From: Hyphomicrobiales bacterium
Lineage (GTDB): Bacteria > Pseudomonadota > Alphaproteobacteria > Rhizobiales > Rhizobiaceae
Reading direction: 5' to 3'
Length of the DNA stretch: 7,743 bases
Assembly (NCBI GenBank): GCA_011087745.1
Contig: JAALLB010000076.1
Coordinates: 1 to 7,743 of the forward strand
Each line of letters opens with the position of its first letter. The stretch's first letter is position 1. This document shows, piece after piece, positions 1-6,568 of this stretch. A program made the position numbers and the translations under genes. Under the pieces are notes generated by a model. That model had not been told where the DNA came from and ran no database searches. It worked only from the letters and a program-made list of their open reading frames with translations.

Positions 1-1071
1 CCTGAAACGTCAACCCCAAATAATCAGATTTTCAAGGACTCGGAGTATAATGAAGATAAGATTCAGCTTGGCATATTAGCACTGCTGGCTTTTCTCTTGG
101 TCGTACATCTGGTTCGCTGGTTGATCTCGGCACTTCCTGGCGGAGATAAACTCCAATATCGGGATTTCTCGTTTAATTCTAAACGAGAGCTAAATTTGAG
201 ATCAGATACTTCCATTCTGGATTTATTGCGCCAAGCTGATATTCCTCACGCCTCTGTTTGTGGTGGGCGAGGAAGGTGCTCAACCTGCAGAGTGCGCATC
301 GATAGCGGATTGGAAGATACCGCCCCACCAGATGCGAATGAAACAAAAGTACTGGAGCGGGTAGCCGCGTCGCCAAATGTAAGACTTGCCTGTCAGGTTC
401 GTCTACAAAAAGCGATTTCTGTAACCGCATTGTTGGCGCCTGATGCCACCGCGCGGGATGGATTTGCGACGACCCGCAGTCATACTGGGGATGAGCAGGA
501 CGTAGCAATTTTGTTTGCAGATATTCGTGCATTCACAAAGTTATAAGAATCCCAACTACCCTACGATACAGCCTTTTTGCTCAATCGATATTTTGCTGCA
601 ATGGGCCAGGCGATCGAAGAATCTGGGGGGCATTTGGACAAGTTCATTGGCGATGGCGTTATGGCGATTTTCGGAATTGATAAGTCATTGGAAGTAGGAT
701 CTCGGGAAGCAATTAAGGCTGCAAAGGCAATGTCCATGCGTTTGGAGCAACTTAATGAAACACTTACCGATGATGTTGGTGAACCTTTGATAATTGGAAT
801 TGGTATCCACTGCGGAAAAGCAATTGTTGGAAACATGGGTTATAATCGTGCGGTAAGTCTCACAGCAATTGGTGATGTTGTGAATACAGCCAGTAGGCTT
901 GAGAGTTTAACAAAAGAGTTCAAAGTTCAATTGATTGTATCGAAAAAAGTTGCAGATTTGAGTGGGATAGGGCTCTCAGAATTTCCATCGCACGAAACAA
1001 CTATTCGTGGCAGAATTGATCCACTCGAGATACGTGCTGTTGTGGATGCCAGCGCTCTTGGAATTAACTAG
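1..1071 (+). pseudogene. 2Fe-2S ferredoxin / class III adenylate cyclase fusion, 5' end outside window, interrupted by an in-frame stop
   Basis: The reading frame is open from base 1, so the true start lies upstream. In order it shows a membrane segment (about 64-135), a plant-type 2Fe-2S ferredoxin domain and a class III nucleotide cyclase domain. The cluster ligands follow CX5CX2C: Cys codons at 259, 277 and 286, with the fourth at 391 (LACQV). The cyclase has both metal-binding Asp residues (codon 520 in FADIRAF, codon 652 in FIGDGVM), the substrate Lys (640), a Thr at the second specificity position (862) and the transition-state Asn and Arg (883, 895). Lys/Thr is common in bacterial adenylate cyclases, so cAMP is the likely product. 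A TAA at 544-546 splits the domain. The frame is unchanged on both sides and FTKL-stop-ESQLPYD reads as the family sequence with Ser (TCA) lost, so this is one substitution and not a frameshift. A restart at TTG 577 or ATG 601 would lack the first metal Asp. Recent pseudogene, sequencing error or readthrough are all possible. It ends 14 bp before the convergent tadG-like gene. Confidence 0.85.
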
Positions 1072-1085
1072 AAAATCTGTTTCTG

Positions 1086-2429
1086 CTATTTCGTGAGCCT
1101 TGGTTCAGTACCAAGTAGACCATTTGGCACGGGAACTTTTGTATCTGTATAGTCTGAGTTCAAGGTTAAGACAGGACCTTCTTTCAACCAAAGACGGCCC
1201 GTAATGATTGCTGTATAAGCCGAATTATCGGCTACTGGTGCATCTGCATTAATAAGCAGAATACTTTTTGATAAATAGAGAGTACCCAGGAGATTTCTGG
1301 CGTTATTGCTTGAAATTTTGTGAACTCTCACATTCTTCGGGAGTCTACTCAGGAAAAATGGATTAAAATCAAAACTGTACGGAACATTCCTGTCTTCAAA
1401 AAACAAAATTCCAGCTGTCGGACCTGTTTCAGAAGCTGCAAGATCTATTGTAGTATCAGATTGAAAATCAAACACTGATCCTCCACCCGTCAAAAAGAAT
1501 GTGGTCTTAACACCTGTTAAAGTCGCACTGTCTTTCACTATTAGAGGACCATTTTTAATAACATAGATTCCAGGAGAAAGAGTAATTTTAGCATTTCCAG
1601 ATATGGTTAGACCATCACAATAAACGCCTGGAGAAAGTGTTGTGTCAGTAATGATTTCCAGTGCTGAATATTTACAAGCAGAAACAATTGGAGCTGGTCG
1701 AGACAGTAGCGGGTCATCGATTTTTGGGCAGTCTGTAATGGGGGCAGGCGAAAATTGGGCCTTTGATTTGCGACCCAAGGTCAGTACACCACCTGCCGTG
1801 CAAATTGTGCCTGCTTTCATTAGTGCTGAGGAGTCAGCTCTTAAACCATAAGGCGAAACAGAGTTGCTATAAACTGCGCAAACATTGGCTTTTACTACAG
1901 AGCTATCATCCAGGTGGATGCTTGACTTGGCAAGCCGTTGAGGTTGCATAAGGCCGATAATACATGTCAGGGATTTACCTGCCAGCGCACCAGTTGCAGT
2001 AACTTTTATCGGCGTAACATGATAATCGAATATATGGGCCAAAAAAGGTGTCCATGTATAGCTAAGTTCAATTTTGACTTCAGAATCTTCTTTTGACGGT
2101 GTTGCAACAATTTCAAGTGCTGTTTTATCACCGCTGATTGCAGACCCTTCGTCAAAAATTGCGTTGACATAGGAGTCTGCAACCTCATTGATGAGTTTTT
2201 CATCTGCGCCAACAAGACCCAATTCTTTAACGCTAGCCAATGCGGCCGAGTCAGCAGCTTCTTGAAGTGCAGATTGTTGGTGAAACATGATTGTATAATC
2301 AGTAACAAATGCGCCAAAGCTTAGCAGCATTGGTATCATTATCGCTGAAGTGATGGCTATATTGCCACGCAAGTTGCCGCAAAAATTTTTAAATTTTGAA
2401 ATCATCGATTTGAACGTGCCCAAATTCAC
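1086..2429 (-). CDS. TadG-like membrane-anchored extracytoplasmic protein (TadE/TadG N-terminal domain, beta-rich C-terminal part)
   Basis: The protein has 447 residues. Residues 21-66 match the Flp pilus TadE/TadG-like N-terminal domain: the run RGNIAITSAIMIP, one membrane helix at about 24-49, then the helix QQSALQEAADSAALAS. The rest should lie outside the cytoplasmic membrane. Residues about 263-320 contain spaced beta turns (LSPGVYCDG, LSPGIYVIKNG) suggestive of a beta-solenoid, and I see no von Willebrand MIDAS motif. Six Cys (156, 184, 210, 234, 252, 271) are all in the exported part and could form disulfides. TadG proteins belong to tight-adherence pilus systems, but no other tad gene is visible, so this is an orphan copy and its role is unknown. 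The start is uncertain: GTG 2429 has only a GAG four bases upstream, and ATG at 2403-2405 (residue 9) would keep the whole domain. The stop faces the cyclase gene; the upstream side is shared with the DUF1194 gene. Confidence 0.85.
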   Translation of the reverse strand: MNLGTFKSMISKFKNFCGNLRGNIAITSAIMIPMLLSFGAFVTDYTIMFHQQSALQEAADSAALASVKELGLVGADEKLINEVADSYVNAIFDEGSAISGDKTALEIVATPSKEDSEVKIELSYTWTPFLAHIFDYHVTPIKVTATGALAGKSLTCIIGLMQPQRLAKSSIHLDDSSVVKANVCAVYSNSVSPYGLRADSSALMKAGTICTAGGVLTLGRKSKAQFSPAPITDCPKIDDPLLSRPAPIVSACKYSALEIITDTTLSPGVYCDGLTISGNAKITLSPGIYVIKNGPLIVKDSATLTGVKTTFFLTGGGSVFDFQSDTTIDLAASETGPTAGILFFEDRNVPYSFDFNPFFLSRLPKNVRVHKISSNNARNLLGTLYLSKSILLINADAPVADNSAYTAIITGRLWLKEGPVLTLNSDYTDTKVPVPNGLLGTEPRLTK

Positions 2430-2432
2430 ATG

Positions 2433-2484
2433 CTCAGCAAAGCAAAAAATTGCTTTAGATAAATGTATAAATTAACTCAGCAAA
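2433..2484. repeat. 9-bp direct repeat CTCAGCAAA, two copies 43 bp apart
   Basis: CTCAGCAAA occurs at 2433-2441 and 2476-2484; allowing one mismatch the match extends to 13 bases (CTCAGCAAAGCAA and CTCAGCAAAACAA). The 43-bp spacing is close to four helical turns, so both copies would face the same side of the DNA. The copy nearest the tadG-like gene overlaps the place where its ribosome binding site would be. A regulator-binding role is inferred only from position and spacing. Confidence 0.35.
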
Positions 2485-2675
2485 ACAATTATCTAACATA
2501 GGGGCATCTAACTAAATCAGAATTTTCATACTTCAATTGGATTCAATCATTTCACTCTTTGTTAACTTGCTGTCATCGTTGAAGTGCTCAATAATTATTA
2601 GCGTTTTAGTAGAATAAACGCCGCTTTTGCGTATAAATATCAGATGAAAATTTCGAATTCATTTGCCACAACCAA

Positions 2676-2703
2676 TTGACGAATAAAAACCATCTCCTAA
2701 ACT
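2676..2703 (+). promoter_or_regulatory. candidate promoter for DUF1194 gene, possibly giving a leaderless mRNA
   Basis: TTGACG (2676-2681) and TAAACT (2698-2703) are separated by 16 bp and match the sigma-70 -35 and -10 consensus at five and four of six positions. Transcription would begin at about 2709-2711, which is the ATG at 2710. This fits the absence of any Shine-Dalgarno-like purine run before that ATG. It is pattern matching only. Confidence 0.35.
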
Positions 2704-2709
2704 GCAAGC

Positions 2710-3429
2710 ATGAATATACTGTTTGGAAAACACAGAATAAAGCCAAAACCTCTCCTCTTGGCCATAATTGGTTTGTTCCTAGGGTTAAGTTCAACAGCTA
2801 AAGCATGTGAAGTCGCTCTTGCCCTGACGGTTGATGTTTCAGGGTCCGTTGATCGACAGGAATATGCATTGCAAATGAACGGTCTAGCTGGGGCCCTTCG
2901 GGATCCTACAGTCTCACAAGCTCTGGTTAATCGAAAAGCTGCTTTCATGCTTGTGCAGTGGACAGGAACATCAAGACAGGTTGTGAGCCTTCCCTGGCAG
3001 CGCATGACCTCGTTTGAAGAAGTTGAAGAATTTGCAGACAGAGCTGCCTCAGCACCAAGACAATGGCGTAATTTTTCTACCGCAATTGGGGATGCACTGA
3101 CATTTACATCCGGTCAGTTTGAAGCAGTCACAGATTGTAAGCGTAAAGTTATAGATGTCTCAGGAGATGGATACTCAAACGAAGGAATAGAGCCTTTGGC
3201 ATTGCGAAGACACCTTGTTGAAGACGGCTTTACAATTAATGGTCTGGCAATAGAGGGTTCTTCAGACAACCTCACCAAATATTATCGTGATTACGTGATT
3301 GCAGGTCCAAAAGCATTTGTTATGACAGCAAATACGTTTGATGAATATCCCAAGCGAATAAAGCAAAAACTTTTTAGAGAAGTAACCGAGCAGATTGCTG
3401 TATTGAAAATACCAGGTAATCGATTGTAG
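2710..3429 (+). CDS. Exported DUF1194 (von Willebrand A-like) protein
   Basis: The 239-residue protein begins with a Sec signal peptide: basic KHRIKPK, a hydrophobic core at about 14-28, and a likely signal peptidase I site after Ala32 (TAKA before Cys33). The -2 residue is Lys, so it is not a typical lipobox. The mature part is a DUF1194/VWA domain with an intact metal-ion-dependent adhesion site: DVSGS (Asp42, Ser44, Ser46), Thr124 in FSTAIGDAL, and Asp in IDVSGDG (149-154). Cys33 and Cys143 could form a disulfide. Such domains bind protein ligands through a divalent metal; the partner of this family is not known to me. ATG 2710 is the only ATG that keeps the signal peptide, and an in-frame TAA lies at 2698, so the start is well fixed despite lacking a ribosome binding site. 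It is divergent from the tadG-like gene and convergent with the beta-repeat gene 16 bp away. Confidence 0.88.
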   Translation: MNILFGKHRIKPKPLLLAIIGLFLGLSSTAKACEVALALTVDVSGSVDRQEYALQMNGLAGALRDPTVSQALVNRKAAFMLVQWTGTSRQVVSLPWQRMTSFEEVEEFADRAASAPRQWRNFSTAIGDALTFTSGQFEAVTDCKRKVIDVSGDGYSNEGIEPLALRRHLVEDGFTINGLAIEGSSDNLTKYYRDYVIAGPKAFVMTANTFDEYPKRIKQKLFREVTEQIAVLKIPGNRL

Positions 3430-3445
3430 GGATTAAATACCTGAA

Positions 3446-4303
3446 TTAATTAGGCGTCAAAACTTCCACGTCTTTGTTGTAGCCAGAACGCACCTTGAAA
3501 TCTTGGCTGTAAACAATCTCATTGTGTTTTGCGATAGCAGTGTAATTTCCTTCTGAAAGAACCATGGTTGGAAATGTACTGTTGCTTTCCTTAATAACTT
3601 CGCCGTCAACAGTTAGAATTGACCATGCCGTGTCAGCAACTGCATCCCCCCCTGAAGTGCGAACGAGGCGAAAGGTAAGAATAGCTGCACGGTGTTCAAG
3701 ATTAGCCTCCGTTAATTTGCCGGGTTGCACTCGTAAATCAGCACGAACTGTTGCATTTAGTTTCCCAAAAGTGGATACGACATGGTAGGTGCCAACGGGT
3801 AGTGTGGTTACTTCGCCAGCTTTTATGTTACGTGCCAAAAGCTTGCGTGAGCCATTATCTCGAATAGCTTGCTCATAAACGTTAAACCTCAACATGCGTG
3901 CAGGAATTCGCACATTGCCGGTAGCATTGGCCAGTAATTTTAGCCCGCCTGCATTAAGGTTGATTTCTTCGCGAACAGCTTCGTTTCCAATTGATATTTT
4001 TTTAACAACGCCTGCGTGTCCATAAGCTGCGTGAACCACATATTCGCCTGGCTGAATATCAAATGCTTTGGAGCCGCCAGTTGCATATGCTAATTCTTCT
4101 ATATTCTCAGTGTTTTGAGTATCCAGTGGAAAGATACGCCATTCCAGACCATCTCGAATTATTGGGCCAGTTTCGCTTAATTTTGCTTCAAGCAATATAC
4201 GCTGAGTTTTAATCCCGGAAGATGACTGGGAAAATGCAGCTCCAGAAAGACCCGTAACAGAGCAAACAAAGAGGATAATACGGATAAAAAAGTTGCGATT
4301 CAT
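3446..4303 (-). CDS. Exported protein with about three beta-sandwich-like repeats, function unknown
   Basis: I do not recognise a named family. The 285-residue product starts with a signal peptide (residues 1-25, core FFIRIILFVCSVTGLSGAA, cleavage probably AFS before Gln26). The mature part appears to be three diverged repeats at about 34-124, 125-208 and 209-285. Each has a W/F-x-I/V strand, then a turn of the type P/V/E-G-x-Y, then a hydrophobic strand: IQPGEYVVHAAYG, LPVGTYHVVSTFG, LSEGNYTAIAKH. This resembles small immunoglobulin-like or carboxypeptidase-regulatory-like folds in periplasmic or surface proteins, but the fold is inferred. ATG at 4303 is preceded by GGAGA at 4314-4318 (minus strand), 10 bases away, a rather long spacing. 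It converges on the DUF1194 gene and is divergent from the flavin reductase gene. Confidence 0.8.
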   Translation of the reverse strand: MNRNFFIRIILFVCSVTGLSGAAFSQSSSGIKTQRILLEAKLSETGPIIRDGLEWRIFPLDTQNTENIEELAYATGGSKAFDIQPGEYVVHAAYGHAGVVKKISIGNEAVREEINLNAGGLKLLANATGNVRIPARMLRFNVYEQAIRDNGSRKLLARNIKAGEVTTLPVGTYHVVSTFGKLNATVRADLRVQPGKLTEANLEHRAAILTFRLVRTSGGDAVADTAWSILTVDGEVIKESNSTFPTMVLSEGNYTAIAKHNEIVYSQDFKVRSGYNKDVEVLTPN

Positions 4304-4428
4304 TTGTAAATTTTCTCCACTTTCTAATGCAAAGCGTAATTTTGCGCATTTTTCAAGGCAGTAGATTGATTTACCAAATAAACCCGCCTAATTCTTTTGA
4401 CTTGATACAATCATCTAAAAGCCAATTA

Positions 4429-5037
4429 ATGTTTTATACCCCTGAAAATCGTGATCCAAGTTTAAAGTACGACCCGATAAAGGCGATTGTTGCCCCGCGC
4501 CCGATTGGCTGGATATCTACGCTTTCGGATAATGGCACCGCGAATCTTGCACCTTATAGTTTTTTCAATGCAGTTGGCGGAATGCCTCCAATGTTAATGT
4601 TTGCATCTGAAGGGGTAAAGGATACGGCCCGCAATGCATCTGCTACAGGTGAATTTGTCTTCAATTACGCAAGCAAAAACCTATCCGAAGAAATGAATCT
4701 CTCGAGCGTCAATGCTCCTGCCGGGGTTAGCGAGTTTGAGCATTATGGGATTGAAGCAGCAGACAGCAAAATTGTCGGCCCCCCGCGTGTGGCCAAGGCT
4801 AATGCTGCAATGGAGTGTAAGGTAACCAGCGTGATCGAAACAAATGATGTTGAAGGAAATCTTACAGGTGCGGTGATTATTATTGGCCAGGTGGTTGGAG
4901 TTCATATCAATGATGCGATGCTGCGAGATGGGCGTTTTGATGTAAACTTGGCTGAACCTGTAAGTCGCCTAGGATATATGGACTTTGGTTTAACAAGCGA
5001 TCTTCATGAAATGATCCGGCCAGATTGGAAGGGCTAA
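4429..5037 (+). CDS. Flavin reductase family protein (FMN-binding split barrel)
   Basis: This 202-residue protein belongs to the flavin reductase-like FMN-binding family (Pfam Flavin_Reduct, COG1853). Characteristic stretches are KAIVAPRPIGWIST (18-31), NLAPYSFFNAV (39-49), KDTARN (64-69) followed by GEFVFN (74-79), and the late IIIGQVVGVHI (150-160). Members bind FMN and either reduce flavin with NAD(P)H or use the bound flavin directly; the substrate cannot be told from the sequence. The frame is open upstream to an ATG at 4327, but homologues as I know them begin at MFYTPENRD, and the extra 34 residues look like translated leader, so I place the start at 4429. No clear Shine-Dalgarno sequence precedes either start. 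The DUF2336 gene follows 113 bp downstream on the same strand. Confidence 0.88.
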   Translation: MFYTPENRDPSLKYDPIKAIVAPRPIGWISTLSDNGTANLAPYSFFNAVGGMPPMLMFASEGVKDTARNASATGEFVFNYASKNLSEEMNLSSVNAPAGVSEFEHYGIEAADSKIVGPPRVAKANAAMECKVTSVIETNDVEGNLTGAVIIIGQVVGVHINDAMLRDGRFDVNLAEPVSRLGYMDFGLTSDLHEMIRPDWKG

Positions 5038-5101
5038 AGGGTTCATTTATTAACAAAAGATTTATTTCTATAGTGAACCGATCGTTAATTATTAGAAGAT
5101 A

Positions 5102-5148
5102 TAACTCCGTCATAGAGTGTCGCCCATAGTGATAGTATGCCGGAGTTA
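5102..5148 (+). promoter_or_regulatory. Stem-loop that buries the DUF2336 ribosome binding site
   Basis: TAACTCCG (5102-5109) is the exact reverse complement of CGGAGTTA (5141-5148). After one T/C mismatch, CATA (5111-5114) pairs with TATG (5136-5139), giving 12 base pairs around a 21-base loop. The right arm contains the Shine-Dalgarno GGAG (5142-5145) and ends two bases before the ATG at 5151; the left arm carries CUCC, a mimic of the anti-Shine-Dalgarno sequence. If transcription starts upstream of 5102, the mRNA should fold to hide its own ribosome binding site. There is no U-run, so it is not an intrinsic terminator. The pairing is directly visible; a regulatory role is inferred. Confidence 0.6.
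5142..5145 (+). promoter_or_regulatory. Shine-Dalgarno GGAG of the DUF2336 gene
   Basis: GGAG lies five bases before the ATG at 5151 and fixes that start. It is the clearest ribosome binding site in the window, and it is fully base-paired in the predicted stem-loop. Confidence 0.7.
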
Positions 5149-5150
5149 GT

Positions 5151-6566
5151 ATGGTAATTGAGTATTTTTTAAAGTGGATTGAAACTGCCTCTGTTGCGAA
5201 AAGAACAGAAGCGGCAGCAGCACTCGTCCGTGCTTATCTGAATAAGGAAATTTCAGAAGAAGAACGTGAAGATTTAGAAGCTGCCATCACAACACTATTA
5301 GAAGACCCAGCACCTTCTGTACGCTGCGCCCTGGCAGAATCCTTTGGCGCGCGCAAACAATCTCCCAGACATATTATTTCGGCATTAGCAGCTGACACTC
5401 TGGATGTATCGATCATTGCTTTATCACAATCACCTGTACTTCATGATACAGAACTGGTTGAGTTTATTGAAACTTCGGAAATCGATAACCAGATTGCAAT
5501 TGCCTGTCGTCCCTGGATCAGTCAAAGAGTTATCGCAAGCATATGCAACAGTGGGCATCAAGATGCCTGCATGGCAGTTTTGATGAATCCCGCAGCTACT
5601 GTTACGCAAGACAATCTTCATGCTGTTGCGCAACGTTTTGGAACGGTTACCGGATTAAGATTGATGCTTTTAGATCGTTTCGAATTAGCCGCGGAAACGC
5701 GTCTCATTTTGATTGGCAAACTTGGCGAGGCATTGTCCAGTCTTGTATCCTCCAAGGGGTGGATGCAGGAAAATCGGGTTGAAAAAGTAGTGGGCGAAGC
5801 GTGTGACAAGGCTTCAATTTCTTTTGCTGCAAAAGTTTCTAATGAAGATGTAACCCATCTAGTGCGAAATATGATCAAGAACGGAAAAATCACCGTTAGT
5901 TATCTCTTGCGTGCAGTTTGCATGGGTAATATTACACTGGTAGCACGGGCATTCTCGGAGCTCAGCGGTGTTAGGTTTTCTCGTGTTGAAGCAATTTTGA
6001 CCAAAGACCGAAAGTCAGCATTCAAAGCACTTTATGATCGTGCCGGCCTGCCAAAATCTGCATTTATTATCTTCCAAACTGCAATCTCGACCTGGAGAAG
6101 ACTTTTGTCACTAGGGTCTGAGATTAACCAAGCCCGATTGCCTTATTTGGTAACCCGTGAAGTTTTGGACTCTTATACTGGACAAAAGGATCATGTTGTC
6201 GAAGAGCTGATTTTGCTCTTGAGAAAATTATCTGCAGAAACAGCTCGTGAAAGTTCCAAGATCAAAGCAGCTGAGATTGCAAACCGGGACACAATTCAAG
6301 TAGCGGAAGTTCAAATCCAAAGCGATGTGGAAGAAGCTGTAGCGATTGAAGAAATTCCAGCTGTAGAAGAAGTATTATCCGCTGAATGTGAAGCAGGGTT
6401 GGAAAGAGAGCTGGAACTTGTCGTTCCGAAAATCAATCACATACCAGCCAAAGTAAATATCCACTCTGCTGATGTTTATGGATTTGTTGATGCTCAAGTC
6501 ATTCAAGAAGATTATATTGATGTTTCAGAAGCAATCATGAATGCGCCGATAGCCAAAGCTGCTTAG
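5151..6566 (+). CDS. DUF2336 domain-containing helical-repeat protein
   Basis: The 471-residue protein has no signal peptide or membrane segment and should be cytoplasmic. The N-terminal region (FLKWIETASVAKRTEAAAALVRAYL-type opening, then LLEDPAPSVRCALAESF at 49-65) is typical of alphaproteobacterial DUF2336 proteins, which consist of HEAT-like helical pairs; the pattern continues to about 200, and the conserved domain to about 300. The biochemical function of the family is not known to me. From about 362 the sequence changes to a Glu-rich, low-complexity tail (EEAVAIEEIPAVEEVLSAE) and ends in a less acidic segment (425-471). Start ATG 5151 has GGAG five bases upstream, but this site is inside the stem-loop at 5102-5148. 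The stop is only 2 bp from the stop of the convergent NAD kinase gene. Confidence 0.85.
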   Translation: MVIEYFLKWIETASVAKRTEAAAALVRAYLNKEISEEEREDLEAAITTLLEDPAPSVRCALAESFGARKQSPRHIISALAADTLDVSIIALSQSPVLHDTELVEFIETSEIDNQIAIACRPWISQRVIASICNSGHQDACMAVLMNPAATVTQDNLHAVAQRFGTVTGLRLMLLDRFELAAETRLILIGKLGEALSSLVSSKGWMQENRVEKVVGEACDKASISFAAKVSNEDVTHLVRNMIKNGKITVSYLLRAVCMGNITLVARAFSELSGVRFSRVEAILTKDRKSAFKALYDRAGLPKSAFIIFQTAISTWRRLLSLGSEINQARLPYLVTREVLDSYTGQKDHVVEELILLLRKLSAETARESSKIKAAEIANRDTIQVAEVQIQSDVEEAVAIEEIPAVEEVLSAECEAGLERELELVVPKINHIPAKVNIHSADVYGFVDAQVIQEDYIDVSEAIMNAPIAKAA

Positions 6567-6568
6567 GT

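Larger units (their letters stand above)
2430..2709. promoter_or_regulatory. AT-rich divergent regulatory region between tadG-like and DUF1194 genes
   Basis: This 280-bp gap separates two divergently transcribed genes for exported proteins and must hold promoters for both. I see no coding frame with homology-like features in it. It contains the direct repeat at 2433 and 2476 and a candidate sigma-70-type promoter next to the DUF1194 start, both listed separately. I could not pick a convincing promoter for the minus-strand gene: TTTATACATTTATCT-like AT-rich sequence lies on the minus strand near 2450-2470, but no -35 box sits at the right distance. Confidence 0.5.

Noticed and set aside
532..580. 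Frameshift as the cause of the cyclase interruption
   Set aside because: The upstream and downstream segments are in the same frame and continuous apart from the TAA codon, so a substitution is the simpler explanation.
2697..3005. Minus-strand open frame opposite the DUF1194 gene
   Set aside because: It lies antisense to a gene with clear domain motifs and shows no family features; it is a shadow frame.
3430..3445. Imperfect AT palindrome at the DUF1194/beta-repeat convergence (about 3440-3454) as bidirectional terminator
   Set aside because: The dyad is out of register when aligned to its complement and would form only a few AT pairs without a U-run.
4406..4411. TACAAT as a -10 box for the flavin reductase gene
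   Set aside because: No -35-like hexamer at 16-18 bp upstream.
4327..4428. 34-residue N-terminal extension of the flavin reductase
   Set aside because: It has no ribosome binding site, is unlike the family N-terminus, and overlaps the expected leader; the family start MFYTPEN is at 4429.
5040..5079. Inverted repeat GGTTCA/TGAACC after the flavin reductase gene, considered as a terminator
   Set aside because: The arms are only 6 bp with a 28-base loop and no T-run follows.
5618..5893. Minus-strand open frame inside the DUF2336 gene
   Set aside because: Antisense shadow with atypical composition and no supporting ribosome binding site.
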